Shown: piece by piece, positions 26,522 to 35,400 of the stretch
Numbering within the stretch: position 1 is the first letter of the stretch
Layout: every line of letters begins with the position of its first letter
Source: Blastopirellula marina
GTDB taxonomy: Bacteria; Planctomycetota; Planctomycetia; Pirellulales; Pirellulaceae
Reading direction: 5' to 3'
Assembly (NCBI RefSeq): GCF_002967715.1
Contig: NZ_PUIA01000037.1
Coordinates: 186,001 to 250,000 of the forward strand
DNA: 64,000 nucleotides
Notes under the pieces: generated by a model
Database searches by the model: none
What the model was told of the DNA's origin: nothing
What the model saw: the letters and a program-made list of their open reading frames with translations, nothing else
Position numbers and translations under genes: made by a program

Positions 26522-27724
26522 TTAATCGGCGGCACCCTCTTCCAACGGTTCGAGCACTGCGACGCTGGCCGTGAAGCCATGCAGGAAATTCTTTCCGGCC
26601 ACCGGGCCGATCTCGCCGGCGGCGAAGAAGCCTGCGTTAGGGATCTGTCCGAATGCGTTCTTCAAACAGTTTGCATCGTGATGGGGCTCGCTGAACAGTC
26701 GCGTCCCGCGCCCATTGCAGGTAAACGTCAGCACCGAGGTAGGCGACGATCCGTTCTTCTTCAGTTCAGCCGTCAACTGCTTCAACTCGGCCGACGCCGA
26801 GAACTCGTCGCGCACGTGGAACTGCACCGTCTGGCCAGGCTTCACGTAGTCGCCGATCATCAGCGAGCCGGTCTCTTTCTCGATCCCAACCACGTTACGA
26901 ACAATGAAGTCCCCCTGGCTGCGATCTGACTGGTACTCGTCGACGACGCGTCCGATGTGCAGCCCGCGACTAACCAGTTGCTGGTCGGTGGTCGGCAATG
27001 TCTTGTAGATCGCTTCCAACTGCTTCAGCGCCGGGATTCCGCCCAACTCGTGGATGACGTTGCGTTCGGCCTTGGTGATGATGAACGGGTCGCCGATGGG
27101 CCGGCAACCTTGCGAAACGATCGTCCGCACACGCACGTTTCCATGCAGGTAAACCAAGACACCCCCACCGTCGAACGTGCGATCCCCCATGATCAAACGA
27201 TTTTCGCCAGGCTGATAGCTGGCACTGGCAATCCCACCAATCACCGGGATTCCGGGTTGATCTTCGTTGATGCGTTCCAGTAGCAGGTCAGCCGGAAAGC
27301 TGAACGGCTCGGCAACGGCTAGCGTGCACGCATCCTTTGGCCAATCGATTGGCAACTCGTCCGACCAACCGACGATCGATCCCCCATCGGGAGTGCGCTG
27401 AAATTCCAGGTGCATTGGCACGACGGTCGTCTGCGGCAAGTGAGCCAGCCACAGGCTGATCGCTGGCGTATCTTCCGCTTCGCGCGACTCGCCAATGATC
27501 GATTCGCCCGTGCAGCCTATGAGATTCTGCGTCCCCAGCAGCCGCGTCAATTCTTTCGCGACGACGTCGGCATGTTCCAGGTGATGGGGCGAAAGAAAGA
27601 CCATCGCCAGATCGACCGGCGCGGCCAGTTGGTCGAGCGCGTGCTTCACGGCTTCGGCCAGCGCGGCGTCGGTGGTGTCTTGAACGGAGAGTGCCGCGGC
27701 AAACTTCGGTTGCGGCTTCGTCAT
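26522..27724 (-). CDS. FIST domain sensor protein
   Basis: A 400-residue protein with the FIST N domain (about 30-230, with L-I-G-C-T-G-E-S-I-I-G) and the FIST C domain (about 230-385, with the conserved T-C-N-G-R-G-T-R-L-F and A-G-F-F-A-A-G-E-I-G-P). FIST domains are thought to bind small ligands, perhaps amino acids, and occur in signalling proteins. No transmembrane segment or output domain is present, so it acts alone or with a partner not seen here. Confidence 0.9.
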   Translation of the reverse strand: MTKPQPKFAAALSVQDTTDAALAEAVKHALDQLAAPVDLAMVFLSPHHLEHADVVAKELTRLLGTQNLIGCTGESIIGESREAEDTPAISLWLAHLPQTTVVPMHLEFQRTPDGGSIVGWSDELPIDWPKDACTLAVAEPFSFPADLLLERINEDQPGIPVIGGIASASYQPGENRLIMGDRTFDGGGVLVYLHGNVRVRTIVSQGCRPIGDPFIITKAERNVIHELGGIPALKQLEAIYKTLPTTDQQLVSRGLHIGRVVDEYQSDRSQGDFIVRNVVGIEKETGSLMIGDYVKPGQTVQFHVRDEFSASAELKQLTAELKKNGSSPTSVLTFTCNGRGTRLFSEPHHDANCLKNAFGQIPNAGFFAAGEIGPVAGKNFLHGFTASVAVLEPLEEGAAD

Positions 27725-27760
27725 GATAGATACTTGGTGTTTAAGTAAATGTTCGATTGA

Positions 27761-27832
27761 GTGCCATGCCTACGTCTGCATAGGCATGGTCAGTACGGTT
27801 GTTGCTTGCCCACGCAGACGTGAGCATGGCAC
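27761..27832. repeat. Large inverted repeat (family C)
   Basis: GTGCCATGCCTACGTCTGC (27761-27779) and its near reverse complement (27814-27832) enclose 34 bases. The element lies between the FIST gene and thiG and may terminate thiG transcription. Partial matches to the GTGGCAC arm occur near 41740 and 60953. Confidence 0.65.
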
Positions 27833-27840
27833 CTGTCCAT

Positions 27841-28683
27841 TCAGTTGCGCGAGCGGCCGATCACGCCATCTTCCGGGCTGCTGGCCGAAGCATACAGACG
27901 CCGAGGGATGCGCCCTGACTGAAACGCCAGGCGTCCCGCTTCGGTCGCATGCCGCATTGCGTGAGCCATTCGCACGGGATCTTTCGCATGGGCAATCGCT
28001 GTGTTGAGCAGCACGCCATCGACCCCCAGTTCCATGGCAAACGCTACGTCGCTGGCCGTGCCAACACCAGCGTCGACGATCACCGGGTAGTCTGGGTCTT
28101 CTCCTTTGAGGTACTCCAGGCAGATCCGAATGTTGTTCGGATTCAAGATCCCCTGCCCCGAGCCAATCGGACTGCCAGCCGGCATCACGGCGGTCGCGCC
28201 GACTTCTTTCAAGCGTTTGGCGATCACCGGATCGTCGGTCGTGTAGCACAGTACCTGGAAGCCCAGTTCGACAAGCTGCTCGCAGGCCAGAACCGTTTCG
28301 ACCGGGTCTGGCAGCAGCGTCTTGGTGTCGGCCAGCACTTCCAGCTTCACCCAGTCGGCACCGGGGTTCTCGAGCCCCAGCAGGATCTCGCGCCCCAGCT
28401 TGGCGGTGCGGACCGCATCGCGGGCGTTGTAACAGCCGGCCGTGTTGGGTAGCAGCGTGTAGCGATGGAAGTCGATGTAGTCCAGCAGATTGCGCCCTGT
28501 CGGGTCGTACAGTTTCTCGCGACGCACAGCGACGGTCACACACTCGCTGCCAGAAGCTTCAAGTGACTGCTGCATCAGTTCCAGCGTATCGTACTTGCCG
28601 GTCCCCACGATCAGACGGCTGCGCAGCGTGTGCGTGCCGAGGACCAGCGGGGCATCGTCGGTCTTGGTTTCGGCAACACTCAT
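27841..28683 (-). CDS. thiG: Thiazole synthase
   Basis: It builds the thiazole ring of thiamine from deoxyxylulose phosphate, dehydroglycine and the ThiS thiocarboxylate. The 280-residue TIM-barrel protein has R-L-I-V-G-T-G-K-Y near the start, [24 protein letters not shown] and [12 protein letters not shown]. It overlaps the stop of thiS by one base (TAATG), so the pair is coupled. Confidence 0.96.
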   Translation of the reverse strand: MSVAETKTDDAPLVLGTHTLRSRLIVGTGKYDTLELMQQSLEASGSECVTVAVRREKLYDPTGRNLLDYIDFHRYTLLPNTAGCYNARDAVRTAKLGREILLGLENPGADWVKLEVLADTKTLLPDPVETVLACEQLVELGFQVLCYTTDDPVIAKRLKEVGATAVMPAGSPIGSGQGILNPNNIRICLEYLKGEDPDYPVIVDAGVGTASDVAFAMELGVDGVLLNTAIAHAKDPVRMAHAMRHATEAGRLAFQSGRIPRRLYASASSPEDGVIGRSRN

Positions 28684-28883
28684 TAGCCACCTCCTACCAG
28701 GGTCACGACTTCTAACTGATCGCCAGCAGACAACTTATGACTTGCGTGCTCGCCGCGAGGAATGAGTTCCAGGTTGACTTCCACGGCGATGAATTTGGGG
28801 TTCAGCGAAAGGGTTTCGACGACATCCGCGACCGAGGCTCCTTCGGGGACGTCGCGTTCCTCTTCGTTAATACGTATTTTCAT
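28683..28883 (-). CDS. thiS: ThiS sulfur carrier protein
   Basis: A 66-residue ubiquitin-like carrier that ends in the required Gly-Gly (here Val-Gly-Gly-Gly), where ThiF adenylates and sulfur is loaded. The opening strand [14 protein letters not shown] and [11 protein letters not shown] match the family. ATG 28883 fits the family start; an in-frame ATG at 28913 would add ten residues. The activating enzyme ThiF is not adjacent. Confidence 0.93.
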   Translation of the reverse strand: MKIRINEEERDVPEGASVADVVETLSLNPKFIAVEVNLELIPRGEHASHKLSAGDQLEVVTLVGGG

Positions 28884-29048
28884 GAAACTCTCAGACAGAA
28901 AATCAGGCAGCATGGCCAGTTAGCAGCCTGATGGGGGCCGGTGGCGATGCCTTACCCAAGTTTACGACGGGAGGGTTTCTTCCGACAACCGGACGATTTG
29001 CCCACTGCTGCGTTTTCCGGCGGAAATGCAGGCTCAATCAAAAAGAAA

Positions 29049-29076
29049 GGGCCTGCTTCGGCAAGGAAGCAGGCCC
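29049..29076 (-). terminator. Terminator downstream of the gene at 29109
   Basis: A perfect 11-bp GC-rich stem (29049-29059 with 29066-29076), followed on the minus strand by a T-rich tract, 33 bases beyond the stop codon. Confidence 0.85.
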
Positions 29077-29108
29077 GATCGTATGTCTTAAGAGCGATCT
29101 GCCACCGA

Positions 29109-29660
29109 TTACGGTTCGCGAATCATCACGTTTCGCGCGGTACCGGAATCCAGCAGGATCAAAGCACCTTGCTGCGGTGCCCCACGAGCGGCCAGCGTAC
29201 GTTGCCATGGCACCCCGTAAACTACGAAGCGTCCACTGGTTGCATCGACGACGTACACCACACAGTCGCCAGGACGCGTGTTGCCCCCTTGGCCGGGGAA
29301 CGTCGCCGCACCGGTCAGGATCATGTACGTAGGCTTCTTGGCAGCATCGACACCCAGGTCTTGCAGCACATTGGTGCGGAAAAGCCCGGCAAACTTCGTG
29401 GTGCGACCATTCAAGACCGAGCATTGCAGGTCGCCGGTCAACGAGTCGAGCGTGAACAGGCCTTCGACTTCATCATCCACGCGGCCCGTCGCGGCGCACA
29501 TTGTCTCGCTCCAGGTGCTGGCGGTGGCATTAACCGGGATTTCGAGCCCTGGCTGGTTCTGCTGAAGTCCAACCGTCATGCCAGCCAGTGCAAACGCCGT
29601 CATGACGCTTCCCACCGCGAAACTAGCTAGCCAGAAACGAGTTGTCGAATCGAGCTTCAT
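29109..29660 (-). CDS. Membrane-anchored beta-rich protein of unknown function
   Basis: A 183-residue protein with one N-terminal hydrophobic helix (about 9-32). A soluble domain follows: W-S-E-T-M-C-A-A-T-G-R-V-D-D-E-V-E-G-L-F-T-L-D, G-D-L-Q-C, then V-V-Y-V-V-D-A-T-S-G-R-F-V-V-Y. The pattern of strands suggests a propeller-like or lipocalin-like fold, but I cannot name a family. The start at ATG 29660 has a GAGGA site, and a strong terminator follows the gene, so it is probably monocistronic. Confidence 0.75.
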   Translation of the reverse strand: MKLDSTTRFWLASFAVGSVMTAFALAGMTVGLQQNQPGLEIPVNATASTWSETMCAATGRVDDEVEGLFTLDSLTGDLQCSVLNGRTTKFAGLFRTNVLQDLGVDAAKKPTYMILTGAATFPGQGGNTRPGDCVVYVVDATSGRFVVYGVPWQRTLAARGAPQQGALILLDSGTARNVMIREP

Positions 29661-30143
29661 GAATTGAGTCCTCAAAGGTTTCCATCAAAGGGGGAAGAAA
29701 AGATTGGCCCGAAGTCGGCCGATAGAAGCGATTTGTGACTGCTAAGCCGCAAGCATCGCCAGGCCGAATTTTGCCTAACGTTGGCGTCAATGCCCTAACC
29801 ATCCGACATCGTACGAGGTTTCTCCCTAATGTACCAGAGATAAGTTAATCGCAACCGGCAATCCCCTGCCGTGCACCGCGCGGCCTATCCAGGCCCGGCG
29901 TGCTTGACTTGCGTGGTCCTTGCGTTTTTAACGGAAATGCGTATTCTTCTTGAAGTTACGAACACCAGAGCTCGATGCCAAACTTCTTGATAAACCTGGG
30001 TGGCCAGCCGCTGCTTGGGCTTGGAATGGGGCATTCGAATGGTTGATAATGCAACTTGGCGGATGCCAATCCGGCCGGATCCTCGACAATCGGCCGAAAG
30101 ACGCGACGGATAAACCTCGTCGAACTACCCCTTCAGCCGGCTG
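29661..30143. other. Intergenic region with no supported feature
   Basis: This 483-base gap separates two divergent genes. A forward open frame at 29950-30144 has its stop overlapping the ATG of the next gene but lacks a ribosome binding site and family similarity, so I do not call it. No repeat or clear promoter was found. Confidence 0.4.
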
Positions 30144-31637
30144 ATGCGCGAGATACTCTTTCAATACGAAAGCGTGAACCCGACGACTTGGGCCTACCTG
30201 TCGTCGCTGCTGGTGATCGGGCTGTACTTCAAGTTCAACCGCGTCTGGAGCGTCCGAAACCTCGATATCCTGCTGATCATTGCCCTGGCACCAGGGCTGT
30301 TGATGGTTTATTTCGGTCAGCAAAGCATCAACGTCTCGGCCAGCCTGCCGTCGATGGCCGCGGAAACTGCCCCCCTGATACCCAAGCTCGAGCCCGAGAT
30401 CCAGCCGCAGGGGCAAGGGGGCGTGAATGTCCCTGAAGAAGCCGTGGCCCCTCCGACCCGGCAAGAGATGCTGCAGATCGGCAAGACACTCGAAAAAGCG
30501 GGCTACGTCTGGTTGTTCTGTTTGAGCGCGCTGATCGTCATCCGCTTGTTCGTCGACCCCACGATGGTTCGGCGACCGATGCTTGAACCGAACCTGACCA
30601 TCGGCGGGATGACCTTCATTACCTGCGCGCTGTTCATCTTCTTAATGACCAACGTGATCGTCGGTCGCCCTTCCGATGCCGATCTCCGCGGCGTTCGCGA
30701 AGCCTCCAAGAGCAGCCCCGAAGAGGTGGAAGAGTCGCTCCGGCATTTCGGTCCTGGCTATCGCATGCTGCTGCTGGTGCCGCGAATTCCGACCTATCAG
30801 ATGGCTCAGCAAGACGAGCCTACTGACTTGGAAACGACCGAAAAGATCACCGTCATCGTGACCAAAACGATGGCCATCCTGGCCAACATGGCCCTGATCG
30901 CCGGCATCATCCTGGTTGGCTACCGCCACTTCGATAACATCAAAATGGGAGTGGGAGCAGCCATGTTCTACTTCCTGCTTCCCTATGCGGCCGTCTACAC
31001 CGGCCGGATCGACCATGTCCTGCCGGCGGCGCTGCTGGTCTGGGCGATCTTCTTTTACCGCACACCGCTGGTCTCGGGCATCTTCATGGGCTTTGCGATC
31101 GGCACGCTCTATTACCCCCTATTCCTCTTGCCGCTGTGGTTCAGCTACTACTGGGAGCGGGGACGCGGGCGTTTCCTGATTGGGGTCGTGGCGACCTTGG
31201 TGCTGCTGGCGCTGTCGCTGGCGTTCACCTCGTCCGACTTCGAGACCTTCCTCAACCAGTTCCGCGCGATGTTCGGTTTGTGGCTTCCGCGTGACGAAGG
31301 TTACACCGGTTTCTGGAATTACTATTTCAACTCGAACGCTTATCGCATTCCGGTGCTGGCGGCGTTCGCGGTGGTCTCGATCGCGTTTGCCATCTGGCCC
31401 GCCCAGAAGAACCTTGGCACGCTGATCAGCTGCACGGCCGGCCTGATGCTTGCCGCCCAGTTCTGGCATGCCAACGACGGCACTACGTACATTGCCTGGT
31501 ACATGCCCCTGATGCTGCTGACTATCTTCCGCCCAAACCTGGAAGACCGCGTCGCGCTGCGTGTGATCAACGAAGGGTGGCTCAAGCGTCCCGGCCAAGG
31601 AGCCTCGCCCGGCGACGAAGAGAAGCAAGCCGCGTAA
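30144..31637 (+). CDS. Polytopic inner-membrane protein of unknown function
   Basis: A 497-residue protein with about nine to ten hydrophobic helices, including a first one at 17-30, then 42-58, 121-137, 152-172, 243-263, 270-310 and several to residue 455. There is a Pro/Glu-rich soluble loop at about 75-108. The C-terminal 30 residues are polar. The many helices, aromatic residues and an R-I-D-H-V-L-P motif after a Y-T-G turn recall glycosyltransferase GT-C or polymer-synthesis membrane proteins, but this is only a resemblance. No clear ribosome binding site precedes the ATG. Confidence 0.75.
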   Translation: MREILFQYESVNPTTWAYLSSLLVIGLYFKFNRVWSVRNLDILLIIALAPGLLMVYFGQQSINVSASLPSMAAETAPLIPKLEPEIQPQGQGGVNVPEEAVAPPTRQEMLQIGKTLEKAGYVWLFCLSALIVIRLFVDPTMVRRPMLEPNLTIGGMTFITCALFIFLMTNVIVGRPSDADLRGVREASKSSPEEVEESLRHFGPGYRMLLLVPRIPTYQMAQQDEPTDLETTEKITVIVTKTMAILANMALIAGIILVGYRHFDNIKMGVGAAMFYFLLPYAAVYTGRIDHVLPAALLVWAIFFYRTPLVSGIFMGFAIGTLYYPLFLLPLWFSYYWERGRGRFLIGVVATLVLLALSLAFTSSDFETFLNQFRAMFGLWLPRDEGYTGFWNYYFNSNAYRIPVLAAFAVVSIAFAIWPAQKNLGTLISCTAGLMLAAQFWHANDGTTYIAWYMPLMLLTIFRPNLEDRVALRVINEGWLKRPGQGASPGDEEKQAA

Positions 31638-31641
31638 CGAA

Positions 31642-31671
31642 AAAAGGCCGCGTTGGTTAACGCGGCCTTTT
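31642..31671. terminator. Bidirectional terminator
   Basis: A perfect 13-bp stem (31642-31654 with 31659-31671) with a GGTT loop, with A and T runs on the two sides. It lies between converging genes, 4 bases after the stop of the membrane protein gene, and can serve both. Confidence 0.9.
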
Positions 31672-31711
31672 CTGTTTTGTTTCGCAACGATGAGGAGAGG
31701 GGGCGAATCGC

Positions 31712-32095
31712 CTAGTCGAATGCGTGAGGCGTTACGCCAACGCTAATCATGCTGCAAGCCTGGATCGGAGCAATGCCACGCTGACGAGCGGCTTCCAGCA
31801 GTTCAGCGCTGTCGCTGCCTGGGTTGAAGAAGACTTCGCGAGCTGGCTTGGCAGCGATGTCGCCTACCATCTTCATGCCAATTTGCGGAGGAACGTACAC
31901 GCTGATGCGATCCAACTGATCGACGGGGATGTCCTTCAAAGAAGTGTAAACCTTCAGACCCTCGATCTGGCCCCCTCTTGGGTTCACCGGGAAAACATCG
32001 TACCCGCGTTCTAAATGAGCTCGGACGGATTTGTTCCCATATTTGGAACGCTCCGCACTTGCTCCCAAGATGGCCACAGTTGGCTTCGACACCAT
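31712..32095 (-). CDS. CoA-binding (Rossmann) domain protein
   Basis: A 127-residue single CoA-binding domain of the YccU type. V-A-I-L-G-A-S opens the nucleotide fold, followed by Y-D-V-F-P-V-N-P-R and L-K-V-Y-T-S-L-K-D-I-P, then I-S-V-Y-V-P-P near the middle. In family members this fold binds CoA and is often a stand-alone regulator or enzyme-associated module. ATG 32095 has a GAGGAG site. Confidence 0.9.
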   Translation of the reverse strand: MVSKPTVAILGASAERSKYGNKSVRAHLERGYDVFPVNPRGGQIEGLKVYTSLKDIPVDQLDRISVYVPPQIGMKMVGDIAAKPAREVFFNPGSDSAELLEAARQRGIAPIQACSMISVGVTPHAFD

Positions 32096-32428
32096 TTGCG
32101 ATCTCCTCATGAAGATTGGGGAAAATAGATAGAATGCGACCAGAAGCGCTGGTCGGCGAACGCCCTAGACTTCCATTAATAACGGGAATCCGCATGGCGT
32201 CAAACGTCGAAATTGAGTAGCCAAACACGCCTGTTTCGACGAACATTCCCATGGCGCAAAGAGTTACGCAGATTGATCAATCTGTGGCCACTATAAAAAG
32301 AATTTGCAATTTTGATCACATTTTCATCAGGCCAAATCGGTCACCCGACAGATGCGTTTTAACCCGTATTTCCTCGGGTAAAACGCATGCTGACACATAA
32401 GGGGGAACTCGCAATCTTAATTTGGTCT
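32096..32428. other. Intergenic region with strong hairpin
   Basis: This 333-base gap lies between the CoA-binding gene and the end of the giant uvrA gene. It holds a strong inverted repeat (32352-32366 with 32375-32388) listed separately, and the presumed promoter of the CoA-binding gene. Confidence 0.5.
32352..32388 (-). terminator. Hairpin downstream of the double uvrA gene
   Basis: A stem of 14 base pairs with one bulged base encloses an 8-base loop, 41 bases after the uvrA stop. No clear T-run follows on the minus strand, so it may be a rho-independent terminator of weak type or an mRNA-stabilising hairpin. Confidence 0.55.
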
Positions 32429-35400
32429 TTAGAGGAGCGATCGCTGACCAGAAGAAGATTCGCCGTCGAAATGCTCCTTCAAAAATGCCTTCAGATCCCC
32501 CTTTTGCAGGTCGGCCTCGTGGCGGAAGTGCAGCCGGACGATCTCTTCGCCGGCGCGCGACTGGTCGACGTCCGGTTCGTGACCTAATTCGGCAATTCTT
32601 CCCTGGGTAGTAGACGCTTTGGAGGTCTTCAGCTCCAGGCGAACATGTTCCGGCTTCTTCGTTGTCACCACGGCCCAGGCGGTTCGCTTGCCCGGGATCA
32701 TCATGTTGATCAGCATCTGGTTGTTCCACAGGATCTCGCCCTGCGGAGCGACCTCGCGTAGCAGCTCGATCACCTCTTCGAGCACCGACTGCTCCCACGC
32801 GACCTTCTTGCCCGGTGGGAAGCCCTTGCGCGAGAGATGCCACTTCTCGCCCAGCTTCTTCCACGGCATGTGGCTTTCGACATCCTGGCTGATCGTCGAC
32901 TCGTATTTCTGGAAGCCGATGATCGCGTCGTCGACGAACTTCCAGAACTCTGGCTTGTTGATCTCTTGCCAGCTGTGGGCCCGGATCTCGATCTCTTGGA
33001 ACGGACCACGCAGGTTCTTCACCTTCACGCGTGGATCGTTGCTGTAGATCGGCAGGTCGTCCATCTGGTTCAACGTCGGCAGGTTCAGTTCCTGGGGCAG
33101 TTCGTACTTGTTGAACGTTCCCTTCATCACGCGGAACTTCAGCTTCACCAGCCAGCTTTCGCCGGAGATGCCATGGAAGAACCAGCCGTCCGACTTCTTT
33201 TTGGCGGCAATCTCAACGATCGTGCGCGAGTTCCAGTTCGCATCGCTGAACGAATCGGAAGCTTGAATCCGATCGACCACTTCGGCCAGGATCTTGCCGT
33301 CCCAGTTGCACGGCTGTCCGTCTCGTCCGACGCGGTCTTTAGTGTGCCAGCGGCGTCCGTCGATCTCCCATGGCATTTGAATCTGGGCACCGACGTCGTC
33401 GATGTCGAGGTCCCCTTCCCGTTCCTGGTCGGCCTCGTGAGGATCGTATAGCGGTCGCTCTTGTCGCGGGGCCGCTTCCAGCACCGGGCCAAGCGCTTCG
33501 CCGGTGTGGCTGCGGAGCCAGGTCATGCCGCGCTCGTCGGTCAGGGTCGACTCTTCGCTCTTCTGCTTCTTGGCCAGCTTCTGAAACGACTTGGCGTACT
33601 CGACGATATCTTCCGGTGTGCCCACGGTAACGACCTGTCCGCCAGACTGGCCCGCTTCGGGCCCCATCTCGATGACCCAGTCGGCCTGTTTCAAGATGTC
33701 GAGATTGTGTTCGATCACGATCACCGTGTTGCCCAGGTCGACCAATCGGTGGAAGACATCCAGCAGCTTCTTCAGGTCTTCGAAGTGCAGCCCGGTCGAA
33801 GGTTCGTCGAGCAGATACAGCGTGCGTCCCGTATCGGGCCGAGCGAGTTCCGAGGCCAGCTTCACGCGCTGGGCTTCACCACCGGAAAGGGTCGGAGCCG
33901 ACTGGCCGAGCGTCACGTAATCAAGACCCACATCGCACAGCGTTTGCAGCGTGCGGCGAATCTTGGGGATGTTCTCGAACAACTGCACGGCCTGACCGCA
34001 CGACATTTCAAGCACTTCCGAGATCGACTTGCCGTGGAACTTGACTGCCAGGGTCTCTTCGTTGTATCGCAGGCCGTTGCATGTTTCGCAGGTAACCCAC
34101 ACGTCCGGCAGGAAGTGCATCTCGATGCATTTCTGTCCCATCCCTTGGCAGTCTTCGCAGCGTCCCCCTTCCACGTTGAAGCTGAAGCGACGCGCGGTGT
34201 AACCGCGGACCTTGGCATCGGGCAGTTGGGCGAACAGGTCGCGAATCAGATCGAACACACCGGTATAGGTCGCTGGGTTCGAGCTGGGGCTGTTGCCGAT
34301 CGGCTGCTGGTCGACGCGGATAACCTTGTTGATGTTCTCCATGCCGCGCAGGGCATCGTGGGCACCAGGAATGGTCGACGCGCGATGCAGCCGGCGAGCC
34401 AGCGTGTTGTACAGAATCTCTTGGACGAGCGTGCTCTTACCGCTACCGCTCGGGCCGCCGATAGCAACCAAAGCCCCCAGCGGAATCGAGACGTTCACGT
34501 TCCGCAGGTTACGGTGGCTGGCCCCGACAATCTCCAGCCATTCGCCGGAAGGGCTGCTGAAATCGGCGATCACGTCTTCGTCGGAGTTGTTCGCGATCGA
34601 CATCATGCGGCGATTGCTCGGCGCGTAGATCGCCTGTTTGCCGGAGATGTACGGACCCGTCACCGATCCAGGTGCTTTGGCGATTTGCTTGGGCGTCCCT
34701 TCGGCCACGATCGTCCCGCCATGGCGGCCGGCCTGAGGACCGAAGTCGATCAGTCGGTCGCTTCCTTCGATCACTTCCTGATCGTGTTCGACGACCAGCA
34801 GTGTATTGCCCAGGTCACGCAACCTGTGCAGCGCCTTGAGCAGGCGGCGGTTGTCGCGCGGGTGAAGGCCGATCGTTGGTTCGTCGAGCACGTACAGCAC
34901 GCCGCACAGGCCACTGCCCAGTTGGCTGGCCAGGCGGATACGCTGCGCTTCACCGGCCGACAGCGTGGGGGCCGTACGGCGAAGGGTCAGGTACTCGAGA
35001 CCGACGTCCAGCAGGAACTGCACGCGGTTATCGATCTCGCGGAGTAGTTCTCCGGCGATCTTCTGTTCGCGTTTTTTCAGGTTCGCCGCGCGAATGAAGT
35101 CCAGCAGTTCGGCCAACGGCATGCTGGTGATATCGCGCATCGACTTCTTGCGGAAGCGGACCGCCGAAGCGTCGTCGCGCAGTCGCGAACCATCGCAGGT
35201 TGTGCATTCCACCTCCGCCACCAGCGATTCGAGCTGACCGCGGAACGAAGGACTCAATCGCGAGGCATCTTCCAGTGCTGGGTACAACCCTTTGAACTGG
35301 AAACGAAACTCGATCTTGTCTCGCTTCTTGGCGTCGGTGTAGATGTCGTACACGGTGTCGCCGGTGCCGTGCAAAATGATACGCCGCTGCCGAGCGCCCA

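Noticed and set aside
29928-30464. Reverse open frame of 178 residues
   Set aside because: It overlaps the well-supported membrane protein gene at 30144, has no family similarity and has a shadow-like composition.
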